Shown: one piece after another, positions 25,021 through 35,824 of the stretch | Numbering within the stretch: position 1 is the stretch's first letter | Layout: every line of letters starts with the position of its first letter | From: Cryptomeria japonica | Lineage: Eukaryota > Streptophyta > Pinopsida > Cupressales > Cupressaceae | Assembly (NCBI RefSeq): GCF_030272615.1 | Contig: NC_081414.1 | Location: 816,146,396-816,210,395 of the forward strand | DNA length: 64,000 bases | Direction: 5' to 3' | Translations under genes and position numbers: made by a program | The notes under the pieces: model-generated | Databases searched by the model: none | The model's input: only the letters and a program-made list of their open reading frames with translations | Told to the model about the DNA's origin: nothing

Positions 25021-25240
25021 TACCGTCGGAATTCCGACATCAAAGCGTAAAAATTTCGACAGAGGAGTGTCGTCGGATGCATAGCATCCTCGTCGGAACT
25101 CTCTTGGAGGTCATCATAATTCCGACACCAAAGGGTCAAAATTACGACGGCCTCTAGGAGAGTTCCGACGAGGATGGTGTGCATCTAACGGCACTCCTCT
25201 GTCAGAATTTTTACGCTTTGATGTCGAAATTCCGATGGTA
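25021..25240. repeat. Right subterminal 100-bp inverted repeat of the CACTA
   Basis: Bases 25021-25120 are a near-complete reverse complement of 25141-25240, with a 20-base loop. The arms contain repeated GTCGGAATTCCGAC-type motifs. Further GTCGGAATT and CCGTCAAAA motifs continue to the terminus at 25450. Confidence 0.85.
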
Positions 25241-25450
25241 GCCCAAGATCAAGACGGTATTCTTTCTGGGTATGAGTATCAATGGCGGTCGTCGGAAAGG
25301 ATGGGGCTGATGTCGGAATTGCGACGACCACAAGGATAGTCGAAACTTTCAACAAAAAGTTTTTGACGGCTTTTTTTGTCGGTAGTGCGACAAAAATGCA
25401 TTGGAATTCCGACAATTTGCCGTCAAAATTTTGACCCGAATGTACTAGTG

Positions 25451-25453
25451 CTT
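25451..25453. repeat. CACTA target site duplication, right copy (CTT)
   Basis: CTT directly follows the terminal TAGTG and matches 7277-7279. Confidence 0.85.
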
Positions 25454-26482
25454 GCCTTCAAAACCGTCTACCCGGATATAAGTAAATCTGGAAAACTGGA
25501 TGAAATAACTTCCATAGATGCTAATCAGCTCCATGGCCTCTGCTAACATTCTTTTATTAATATCTCCTTGCAATTCAAAGGCAAGCCTTCCTGTGAAAAC
25601 ATCATTCCATCTAATGAAATACTCTGCATACTTATGTTGTTGTAGGTAAGGGTAATAATCATAAACCTTCATTCTATCTACCCATGGCTCGTTATCCAAT
25701 CCTTTCCAGTTTATGGTACAGGCCAATATGTAGAATAAGTACGAAGACATGTAAAAGATGGACATACCAACAAAGTTGCTCAAACCCTCATGAATCCTTT
25801 CAGCGATAACCTGAGCCCAGTTAAGGTATTTCTCGCCAGCTAATAACACCTGGATATAGAAGTACATCCAATCCTCCAAGTAGAAAGAGTGTGAATTTCC
25901 TTTAAGTTTATTTAGCAGAATGGCGATATCTGGCACCTCTGTGATGAAATGTTCCTTGGTAAGAGGCTTAGGTAATCGGGACCCCCCTTTTTGAACCTTC
26001 AGAAGCCAATTCCTTGCAATAATGCTTCTATATGTGTTTTTCTTCTCAAAGAAAAACACATATGAGGTCCCAATTGACCAGTCCTCGTATGGCTCCTTAT
26101 GTGGGATCCCCATCGCAGCTATTATTGTCTCTCTGTTAATCTCTACCAACAACTCGCCACTACTGGTTCTAATGCACCTACTATCAGCATCATATCTATT
26201 CATGCGTGTTATTACCAAATCTGGATAGGGAGCAGCGGTTGGAAAAGAAGCGGCTTCAATCAGGCCACTTCTAACTATCCTCACAATCATTGAACCTGTC
26301 CAAGGTTTTTTTGCTCTCTCTAAGAAATTTCCCAAGTCATCTTGGGCCAAAGAGGTGTCGCTCAACTCTGGAAATATACTCACCAAGCATGATGTGTGGC
26401 CAAGTTTTGGAAGAGTTGGCCTCATTGTGGCCACTTTTACATTAATTAAACAATTCTTAAACAAGATAGAATTATATTCCAA
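25451..26482 (-). pseudogene. Unclassified retroelement protein, N-terminal part split by the CACTA element
   Basis: The minus-strand frame of ~340 codons is open up to the CACTA terminus. It aligns along its length with the 59884-63108 copy: RYDADSRCI against HYDPQSRSI, EINRETIIAAMGIP against LSEEAISEALHLP, ARNWLLK against NKNWLLK, FYLEDWMYFYIQVLLAG against FYFEKWMFYFIQVIVQG, and FIQFSRFTYIRVDG against FIQFQKFTYIRVHG. The pattern loosely recalls the N-terminal domain of some plant transposon-associated proteins, but I do not claim that family. The last Lys codon is the duplicated CTT, and 7279 downward continues in the same frame. The true start is uncertain because the first ~16 codons do not align. 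Confidence 0.7.
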
Positions 26483-26879
26483 AACAAAAGATTTCTCCTA
26501 CACTGACTGACCTTCTGAGCTAATAACACAGTGGGGGAAAATTATTGAAACTCACCTGGAACCACCATGAAACCAGTGAAACCCTTGGAAGAATGAAGTT
26601 GAAATTACCTTCGGCATCTCTGGCTCCTTCAATAATAGCGGCTACGACTTTTACAACTTGAGAATTCACATGTTAAAGAAAAACGGAAAACAACTGAGTA
26701 ACATCTACACACACCTCATAATGATTCATTGGAATGTGTGAGATAACCAGTGATATGATAGGAACCTGACACTTTCTTAATTACCCATCAACTCCACACA
26801 AACGATTAATGCTTTCATGATTTATTTCCAAATTTAGAATTTTAAATTATAAGATGTTGGGAATATTCCTTTTGTCGTG

Positions 26880-27375
26880 CCACCTTCAATGTTATTAAAG
26901 TCTTTAGAGCCAACTTGGAATGAACCTTTTGAACTTTGAACCAACTTGCAAAGAGTTCAATGGTTCAAGTTCAATTCGAGGAGACAAAACAAAGAATTCT
27001 CAACCTGCGGCTCAACACAACACCGGGAACGAGCAAAGACCTTTAACAAACAAAAAGGGAGGTTTTGAACCTTGAACCTTGAACCGATTTGTAAATAGTT
27101 CAAAGTTCAAGTTCAAAACTGACTTAACACATTCACACTTGCTCGTTAAATAACATTACATAGTCGCGACTCACACAAGAGAACCGGTTGAACCTTGAAC
27201 CAAAAAGGTTCAACGATTCAAGTTCAATACAAATTACAACAATGTGCTTGCCTTACCATAATACAAAGTCGCGAAGAGAATTACTTAAAGCACATTTTGA
27301 ACCTTGAACCTTTGAACTATGAAAAGGTTCAACAACTTAGGTTCAAAGAAAGGAAACATAAGACCGAAAGAGGAA
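26880..27375. repeat. Four ~120-bp repeats built on GAACCTTGAAC ... GGTTCAA
   Basis: Near 26925, 27060, 27186 and 27297 the sequence repeats TTGAACCTTTGAACC-like words followed within ~40 bases by the inverse GGTTCAAGTTCAA. The units are imperfect. They lie 400-900 bases upstream of the minus-strand ORF at 26482. Confidence 0.65.
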
Positions 27376-27648
27376 AGAAACACAAAAGGTGACCTCCGAG
27401 TTTAAAATTTTAATGAAAGATTGAGGGGATGCTAACAAATACATAGAGTAATTATTAAGTAAATAAAGAATGTTTTGTATAATCTATTATAATTGGTAAA
27501 GAAATTTATGTTATATAAACCTAAGGTAAAAAAATGAAACATTACAAACATAACATATAAATATAATGCTCTATAAATATGGTTTACCTATGTATTAACA
27601 AACGTATGTTTTTATAGATAAACATTTTTTTAGTTTTTCGTCTCTTAG
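27376..27648. other. AT-rich spacer
   Basis: No gene or named repeat seen. Confidence 0.4.
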
Positions 27649-28176
27649 TGTTAGTTTTTAGACTAGAAATAAGATCAGTAGAAATACAAAATGATGAGCA
27701 ACAAAACATAGCAAATACCTTGGGAAAACCCTCCTTCTTGAGGGAGAAAAACCCAGCCAAAATATATCTCTTATATATTGAATCAAAAGGAGTAGAAATT
27801 GCTTACAACTTAGGCCAAACACAAGGCCAATCTGATACAATGAAAGATAGCACCTCTCCTAGATGCAAATATTCAGTCAAATATGATTTCTCCTTGATAT
27901 CAATTTGCTTGATACAATATGGTGATTTGCTACAAATACATGAACTCCTTTTGAAGTGCGAATTGATTGTATGAATGAATTGATGATCAAATGAATGATT
28001 ATCACCTTGTATATATACAAAGCAAGGTGACCTTTTATTTGAGTCGGCCTCTTTTAAAAAATAAAAGAATAAAATTATTATTTATAACAAGGCCGACTTG
28101 CCTTGATATTTATTCATTTATCATTTATTGTTTTAAATTTGAGAGAAATATATCTCCCGCCGCTATAACATTATCA
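27649..28176 (-). repeat. Copia 3' LTR
   Basis: Minus-strand start TGATAATGTTATAGCGG and end CTAACA. It matches the 32474-32998 LTR nearly throughout. A TATA-like TATATATACAAGG box (minus strand) lies near 28015. Confidence 0.85.
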
Positions 28177-28186
28177 CTCCCTCTTA
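28177..28186 (-). other. Copia polypurine tract
   Basis: Minus-strand TAAGAGGGAG directly before the 3' LTR. The same tract occurs at 58502-58511. Confidence 0.75.
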
Positions 28187-28199
28187 GCTAGGGAGGTAT

Positions 28200-28440
28200 C
28201 TTTCTAGATATCCATGTCATGGAGTCTCTCAACATAACACCCACAATGACTACACTCATTTGTGGAAAAGAGTTCATCATGGAGTCTCTCAACATGATAT
28301 CATCATGGAGTCACTCAACATGACGTCCACCATGGCTACTCCCATGTGTGGAAAGAAACATGTGCACAAGTGTCTATCATGGAGTCTCTCAACATGACGT
28401 CCACCATGGCTACTCCCATGTGTGGAAATAATCACATCTT
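28200..28440. repeat. CATGGAGTCTCTCAACATGA tandem repeats in the copia 3' UTR
   Basis: CATGGAGTCTCTCAACAT recurs near 28218, 28278, 28304 and 28379. The last two units carry the same CCACCATGGCTACTCCCATG follow-on. The array lies between the RNase H stop and the polypurine tract. Confidence 0.8.
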
Positions 28441-28514
28441 TGTCTCAAAGATGGATGAGGTCTTTCACCTCATATTTCTCTGTTTCAAAGAAATATGCAT
28501 TATAATAGAGCTCA

Positions 28515-31500
28515 CTAATGTTGAGTCTCCTTCTCAGCAAGGGCAACATTCTCCACTACTCCAAGCATGTCCTGAAAATGTGCAAACTTCACTCTAGAAA
28601 GAGGCTTGGTGAGAATATCAGTTGTCTGATCATCAGTGCAAATGAACTTGAGTTGAACTACTTTCCTCAACACCATATCTTTGTTGTAATGATACTCGAT
28701 ATCCACATGCTTAGTCCTATCATGAAACATTGAATTTACTGAGAGCTTCATGTAGCTTTGATTATCACAATGAATCACAATCGGCTCCAATGATTGCCCA
28801 AACAATCTTGCAAGGATCTTTTGCAGCCACATTGCTTCTCGAGTTTCTACACAAGCTGCAATATATCTGCCTCAGCAATGCTAAGTGCCACAGAAGTCTA
28901 CTTCCTGCTACACCATGAAATCATGGTAGATCCCAAACTAAAGCAACATCCAGAGGTGCTCTTCCTATCAGTTACACTCCCAGCCCAATCAGAATCAAAA
29001 TAGCCTTGTAACTTTAAATCTTCACAAGAAGTATATCTCAAGCCAAATCCCACTGTGTCAGGCAAGTATCTCAAATATGCTTTGTTGCAACTAGATGTAT
29101 TTATCTTGGTTCACACATGAATTGGCTAAGAGCACTCACCGCATAACAAATATCTGGTCTAGTATTGACTAGATACATCAATGATCCAAACAATTGTTTG
29201 TACATGGCGGGATCTACCAAATCTTAATCAGTTATTGATTCACTCAATTTCTTCAAATTTGTCTCCATAGGTGTAGACATAGACTTGCAATCCATCATCC
29301 CAAATCTTTTCAAGATGTCTATAGTGTATTTTCCTTGGCTTAAAATAATTTCATTGGGTCTTTGCCACACTTCCAGTCCTGGGAAGTAATGCAAAACCAA
29401 GATCCTTCATCTCAAACTCAAAGGCTAAATCTTTCTTACATTTGACAATGAGATACTCTACTCTAGTGAGAAATAAGTCATCAACATAAATAAACAATAT
29501 CAAAACATCACCATCAACTACCTTGAAGTAAAGATTGGAATCTGCATCATTCTTGGAGAATCCCAAGCTCAACAAATATCGATCAATCCTTTCATACCAT
29601 GCACGAGGTGCTTGCTTAAGGTTGTACAATGCCTTCTTCAATCTGCATACATGAGAATCCTTCCCATGAATCATAAAACCATCTAGCTGCTCAATGTACA
29701 CTTCTTCTTCAATCACACCATTAAGAAATGCAGTCTTTACGTCCATTTGATGTAGCTTCCACCCTTTGGCGGATGCAATAGCAATAATGGTCCTAATAGA
29801 TGTATATTGAGCAACAGGAGCAAATGTCTCCTCATAAGCTATTCCCTCCTAAGAGAATCATCTTGCCACAAATCTCACCTTGTGCTTCTGAATGCTACCA
29901 TCAATTGCATGCTTGATTTTGTAGAGCCACTTGGAAGACACAACTAATTTCCCTTCAGGTCTTGGAACAACACCCCAAACATCATTCTTGATGATGGACT
30001 GATATTCTTCTGTCATTGCATCTCTCCATACCTGATGATTGGAGGATTCTTCAAAACTGGAAGGCTTAGAATCAATGATGTGACTCATCAATGCCACATA
30101 ACCTGGAAACTTTTGCAGTCTCTTGCTTTCCCTAAAGGTGCCTCGAGGATCTGCATACTTTTATGCTTCTTGCATAGCTTGTCTAGCCCATAGAGGTCTC
30201 TTTCAACCTATAGCAATGTCTCTTGGTCTATCAGTTGGTTCTTTGGGATCAACTGGATCAATAGTCTCAACTAGCTTATTAGACTCCCTTTGAATCTCAA
30301 AAGTATGATCACGAGATATGTCCATATTCTGAGTAGTCTCATGCTCTTCACTGTCCATCTCCATGTAAGACTCCTTAGATCTTTTGAAGGCTACTTCCTC
30401 TTCGAAAGAGAAATTCATGTTGATCTCAATCTATTTCTACCCTATAATGTAGATCTTGTAGGCCTGTGAAGACTCACTATAACCCACAAATATTCCTTTC
30501 TTGCCTAATGGTTCTGGTTTAGATCTTTTATCCTTAGGAACATGAATATAAACTAGACAACCAAAAATTCTTAATTCACTAACCTTAGGTTTCACACCTA
30601 TGAAGGCCTCTTCAGGAGTCATGTTTCCTAATATTCGATGAGGGCTTTGGTTCTGAACATACACGACGATCCTGGAAGCTTCTACCCTAAGGAAAGCTTG
30701 TAAATCTTGATCATGAATCATAGCTTTGGCTGCCTCAACTATGGATCTATTCTTTCTTTCAGCAACTCCATTTTGTTGAGGGTTGTACGGAACACATAAC
30801 TCCCTCTTGATACCTGCCTCAATGCAGAAATTACGAAATCCTCTAGAAGTATATTATCCTCCATTATCTGATCTCAGAACTTTAATTCTTTTACTGGACA
30901 TGTTTTCAACTTGATCCTTGAATTCTTTGAATCTATAAGTACTTCTTCAGACTCCTTAGATTTCAAGAAGCAAATCCAAGTCAAGTGCACATCGTTTGCA
31001 AATTCCATTGTGCTCCAAACTAAGCTTTGGTAGCCCGATAACCATCTTCTCCATGGATGGAAGAGCTCTAAAGTGTAAGTGAGCAAGTCTCATATACCAT
31101 AGCTCACTCGAACTAATAGAGTTGTGCAATAATGTCTAAATTGGATGAATAGAAAGTCTGCATAGGATCTCTTGACGGACACCAATCACATGAGTTGTTT
31201 TGATACTAGAGTTCAGCAACCTAGTACCCTTTGTCCTCAAATGCTAAAATGGAGACAAGATTCCTTTTGATTCTTGGTACAAACAAAACATCACTCAAAT
31301 TAAGTGGGATGCCAGAATCTAGATGAAGAGAGGTGGTCCCATCTCCTCTTACGGAATAACAAGCATCATCTCCAATTATCACTTGCAAGTTGGTTTCTCT
31401 TTCTACCAAGTCCGAAAAGTGCTCACAATATCCTGTAATGTGACATGAAGCACCACTATCAACCAACCAAGTGTCACTGTTGGTTGGAATATTGCTTGAA

Positions 31501-32380
31501 AGAGCATAGATGAATAGAAATCCCCCTGAGTTGTCTCTAGATTCCTTTTGAGGTGACACGTCATCAACATCAGCAGTAGAAGCATGTTGCTTTGGTTTTG
31601 ATATGCAATCTTGAGCATAGTGACTATACTTGTCACACCTAAAACATTGAATGTGAGAGATATGCTTCTTCTTCTTTGGTTCAAGAACAGAATTTGATTT
31701 TTTGTCTCTATTCCTCTTGAAATTGCCTTTTCTCCCTTCTCTTCCTTTCCTTCTGGAAGCTTGAGCAGAAAGGACATGAATTTATTCATTATTAGAGCTT
31801 CGCCCATTTCCTCTTGTTGCCAATCTGGATTCTTCTTGAATGCAATCGTCTCAAAGACAATCAAACTTGGGCAACTTAGATCTTCCACTAATGCTTTGGA
31901 TAAAGGGCTCCCAAGATTGAGGAAGACCATTCAATGCCAACATAACCAGGTCTCTATCTTCAACTATATCTCCAAGGGCACATAGTTGATCTCTCAACTC
32001 AGCAATCTTCATGAAGAAGGAGATGGTTGAATCTCCTTTAGCCATTTTTATATAATGGAGTTGTTGTCTCAAGGCAAGAGCTCTACTGGTATTATTGATC
32101 TCATACAATCCTTGTAGAGTTTCAAACATATCTTTGGTTGTCTTCATCTTGGAGATAATTGGCACTAGATATCTTTTACGGAGTCTATCAAGATCTTCCT
32201 AGCCTTTGTGCCATTTTTCTTCCATTGATTTTTCTCGGTATCATCGGATGGCTCAGGCACATCATTTTCCTTGAAATCTAGAAGATCATTTTCTTCTAAG
32301 ACAATAAGAACTCTGAATTTCCAAGAGGTGAAACTCGATGCACCATCAAGCCTATCTTCAACCTTGACTCTATTCACCAT
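28515..32380 (-). pseudogene. Copia gag-pol polyprotein, broken
   Basis: Minus strand, N to C: gag (DRLDGASSFTSWKFRVLI, 32380; LYEINNTSRALALRQQLH, 32110), a CCHC knuckle (CFRCDKYSHYAQDC near 31640), protease (WLVDSGASCHIT near 31460), integrase (a GVAERKNRSIVEAA-like tail near 30750; SPHRILGNMTPEEAFIGVKP near 30640), reverse transcriptase (WRDAMTEEYQSI near 30030; MDVKTAFLNGVIEEEVYIEQ near 29740; FIYVDDLFLT near 29480) and RNase H (PIVIHCDNQSYMKLSVN near 28780; VDIEYHYNKDMV near 28700), ending at 28515. Frameshifts occur near 32165, 31400 and 29350, with stops in integrase and RT. The intact polyprotein would make the capsid and copy the RNA into DNA. Confidence 0.9.
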
Positions 32381-32458
32381 CTTCGATTCTTAGATAGACT
32401 ACCCTAGATAAGGAGAAGACTTCACTACTTAAACAAATCTAACCTGATCTTGCTTAAA

Positions 32459-32473
32459 CCCACTTTGATACCA
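32459..32473 (-). other. Copia primer binding site
   Basis: Minus-strand TGGTATCAAAGTGGG directly follows the 5' LTR end. It resembles the complement of the 3' end of initiator tRNA-Met used by most plant copia elements. Confidence 0.85.
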
Positions 32474-32998
32474 TGTTAGCTTTTGGACTAGAAATGAAGA
32501 TAAGCAGAAATACAAAATGATGAGCAACATAACACAACAAATACCCTGGAAAAACCCTCCTTGAGAGAGAAAAACCCGGCCAAAATATCTCTTATATATT
32601 GAATGAAAAGGAGCAGAAATCTGCTTACAACTTAGGCCAAACATAAGGCCAATCTGATACAATGAAAGATAGCACCTCTTCTAGATGCAAATATTCAGTC
32701 AAATATGATTTCTCCTTGATGTTAATTTGTTTGATATAATATGGTGATCTACTGCAAATGTACAAACTCCTTTTGAAGTGTCAATTGATTGTATGAATGA
32801 ATTGATGAGCAAATGAATGATCATCACCTTGTATATATACAAAGCAAGGTGACCTTTTATTTGAGTCGCCCTCTTTTAAAAAATAAAAGAATAAAATTAT
32901 TATTTATAACAAAGCCAACTTGCCTTGATATTTGTTCATTTATCATTTATTGTTTTAAATTTGAGAGAAATATATCTCCCACCGCTATAACATTAACA
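32474..32998 (-). repeat. Copia 5' LTR
   Basis: Minus-strand start TGTTAATGTTATAGCGG and end AGCTAACA, directly followed by the primer site. Partner of the 27649-28176 LTR. Confidence 0.85.
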
Positions 32999-34030
32999 TA
33001 CAGTCTAAAGGAAGTTAGGCAACCTAACCCAAACAAAGGTCCTATTACAATGTTTCGCAAAAGCATTGAATCTAGCGAACTATTTTTTTAATTTTATTTT
33101 TAAGATTATATTTATCAAGGAACTAGAGACCTCCCAAAAGTATCAAATAGGTTGCATTTCAATCAAAGTTGTCATACTTAACTAAAGGGTATCTAGAGTT
33201 GTATGACTGATTGTAAATGAAAAAATCAATACGCCACACTAGTTATTAGATGGCATGATATGTTTTATAGATTTTTTTATCTTCTACCCTCATGAAGGGT
33301 AGGGCCACTTCCAAATGAAAGGTGTGTCAAAGAATTAGAAAAGCAACCTAATGATGCTCTCCCTCTTGGGACTTGATTAAATAGAAACTGGTTGTATTAC
33401 CTTGCATACTTAAGAAGACATAAAAATTGTGTTAAAATGTGTTTGTTTTATGGATAGACTTAAGTGCAAGTAGTTGAAAAAATAAATTCAATTGTAACTA
33501 AATGTGAAAGTATGTGATGAGATCACAATGCTGTTCACATGTTAATGCTTTTGAGATGTTATTAAATATTTAGTTTGGTCATGTCATCATTCTTATAATC
33601 TTTTGAATTAAAAAAATTGAAGATACTTGGTAAAAATATTAATTACTGAATGATAGCTAAAAAGTAAAATAAGAAGTTATAAACCAGCATAAATATCTTA
33701 AATACAAATCTTATCTTAATAGAGATGCCTTGAGATGATATACTTTGGTAAAAAAATTAATTACTGAATGATAGCTAATTACATAAAGTAAAATAAGAAA
33801 TTACAAACTAGCATAAATATCTTAAATACAAATCTTAACTTATTAGAGATGTTTTTCTAATATATATTTTACAATTGACAATTATTTATTTTCTCTTATT
33901 ATTTACTTTATTTAATTTAACTTTAGAATTGTCTAATCAAACTTCCTTTATGGCAAGGCCCAAAACAAAACATGGACAGACAGTCAAGAAATTGATAATA
34001 ATAGGAAAAACTTTGATTTCAAGGAATATA
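32999..34030. repeat. AT-rich spacer with a ~125-bp tandem duplication
   Basis: The block AATTACTGAATGATAGCTAA ... CATAAATATCTTAAATACAA at about 33617-33740 is repeated at about 33742-33855. No gene seen. Confidence 0.65.
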
Positions 34031-34034
34031 CAAA

Positions 34035-34530
34035 AGAAAGCCTCCAATTTCTTCTTCCAATTTCTGAAATTACTTACAAAACTAACAGTTAGTTTCCAAT
34101 TGTACCATGCAAAAATGGACTGTTGCAGGTTCTAAAATCTGCTAACTGACTTACAAGAAAATCTTCCACATATGAACAGAAAGAATTCCATTAGTTTATC
34201 AACTCAATGAATGCTAATCATATTTTTTTTTGAGGTTGAAAAGTTTTATTCACTTTTTTCATTGTGTTTATCTACTTTTAAGACTTCCCTTTTCTGGAAT
34301 TTATCAGAAATTTTGGAGATAACATCTCCTTACCATCCCTTAAAAACTGAGGGTTTCAGGTCCTTTTAAAATCTGTTGTTCAGGATTTCGAATCCCCCTC
34401 AAAACCTGTCTTCCTCTTAATCAAAAACATATCCTTATTGTCGCTCTCCCAAAAATGAATTAAACAGATCTTTTCCTGAGAGCTCATTGTCTGCTTTGTG
34501 CCATGTTAGAAAAGCTTATCAACTAAGATA
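34035..34530 (-). pseudogene. Broken copy of two exons of the 41.9-54.9 kb gene
   Basis: Within the duplicated segment, 34210-34515 corresponds to exon 54697-54884 (ending AAAGATCTGTTTAATTCATT in place of AAAGATCTGTTTAAATTATT) but carries an insertion of ~120 bases in the middle. 34035-34070 corresponds to the start of exon 54435-54536 (GGAGGCTT, then a stop). No copy of the later exons was found nearby, so this cannot encode the protein. Confidence 0.65.
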
Positions 34531-35394
34531 ATTTGAGATAACACTCTTCAATATAAAACTGAAATATTTTTAAAAAAATATTTACAGTTTCAAAATATCA
34601 ATTTTATACATAGGAGATTTAACACATTGTAAAGAATGCATTTGTTAAACGATAATATAATCCTCTTTGGGCACAGGAGTGATGGAGATCTACAAGAAGC
34701 ATTGGACTGGATATGGTTTTCATTATATGACTCAAGTAAATTGCTTCAGCAAATCTTAACTCGCTTGATGACATTTGATTGGACAATGAATGTAACAGTG
34801 ATGATACTAAAAAGAGGCCAGCATAAACTGTGGATAATAGTGCAGTTCCTTAGGGAGATCCTTATTGCAAATAAGTCTATCTTGGATCTTGTTCAAAGAT
34901 TGTATTGGAGGGTGTTTGTTATGTACCTAGGTCCATCATATTATGAATCATGATATATAACAGCATATGGCATTATGGAATACCTAACACGTAGTGTGCA
35001 TAACCCTTTATTAAGTATATTAGGTCAAATGGGTAATTTCAAGTTTAAGATAAATGGAGTCAAATGGAGTTGTGAACAGAGGTTTTATCTTCCCCGGTGT
35101 TGTTGGAACAGAGAATTTATATAGGGGACTCTTATCATTTCATTGGCAAGATAAGATTGTAGTTGGTTCAATTCTCGTGGTGAAAGACATTATATTGGAT
35201 CCTTCCTTAAGGATTGTTTTCTATGGTGTAAAGGTATTCCCTTGAAAGCTATTGAATATTTGGGTAAATTGGCACTTTATGCATTTCTCTACTGTATGTA
35301 CTTTTGTTGTACACAATTATGTTTATATTAAACGTTTTAATCATTGCATTTCATATCAAAAACATGATTTGAGCAAGTGTGGGAAGTTTTTACA

Positions 35395-35824
35395 GATTGG
35401 GAACTATTTTTTTAAAAATTTTACAAAAAAAAAAAAGTGTCAAAAGTCTGACTGTAACACCTCTGTAATTCTGCTATATTCTGCTTCTCAGTCAGCTACC
35501 GGATCAAGAATGTGCACGTGAAACTGCACCAAAAAGGTTTTTCGATCACAACTCGCTCATGTCATCACCCAAAAGATCTTCCACACCGGTCATATATATC
35601 TGTACTTAAAAATAAGACATTCATCATGTCGGCCAAGCACAATATGCAATGTAACGTGTAACCGGGTGTCGGCTTAAACCAGATCACCAAAATACATGCG
35701 GATCCATCAAATGATGTCAAAATGACTTCTACAAGTCTGCCCTATCATCCCATGCACAAATCTCACCACCGCAATCACCACAATGATTGGGAACTATTTT
35801 TTAAAAATTTTACAAAAAAAAAAA
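35395..35824. repeat. ~350-bp insertion between 40-bp direct repeats
   Basis: GATTGGGAACTATTTTTT.AAAAATTTTACAAAAA occurs at 35395-35436 and 35785-35824. The sequence between them (TGTAACACCTC... onward) is missing from the paralogous site near 56600. Confidence 0.7.

Larger units (their letters stand above)
7280..25450 (+). mobile_element. CACTA (En/Spm) transposon, 18,171 bp
   Basis: The left end reads CACTAATACATT and the right end, on the minus strand, CACTAGTACATT. Similarity continues for ~30 bases (GGGGTCAAA / GGGTCAAAA, then GACGG). CTT target duplications flank both ends, and the flanking minus-strand ORF is restored in frame when the element and one CTT are removed. Inside are TnpD and TnpA-like genes on the plus strand, GTCGGAATT-like subterminal repeats at both ends, an antisense LSD1-type exon, a gypsy pol fossil, an old LTR and simple repeats. 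The transposase carries nonsense codons, so this copy probably cannot move on its own. Confidence 0.9.
27649..32998 (-). mobile_element. Ty1/copia retrotransposon, complete structure, degenerate
   Basis: Two LTRs of 528 and 525 bp flank a minus-strand interior with gag, protease, integrase, RT and RNase H in copia order. A tRNA-Met-type primer site lies next to the 5' LTR and a polypurine tract next to the 3' LTR. The coding region carries several frameshifts and stops, so it is not autonomous. The LTRs differ by small indels and scattered substitutions, so the insertion is not recent. I see no clean 5-bp target duplication. Confidence 0.9.

Noticed and set aside
28200-28440. Possible CRISPR-like array
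   Set aside because: Units are irregular, lack uniform spacers, and lie in a plant retrotransposon 3' UTR; the same holds for 58555-58750.
28191-28515. Separate gene on the plus strand within the copia 3' UTR
   Set aside because: The frames follow the tandem repeat and overlap the polyprotein end antisense.
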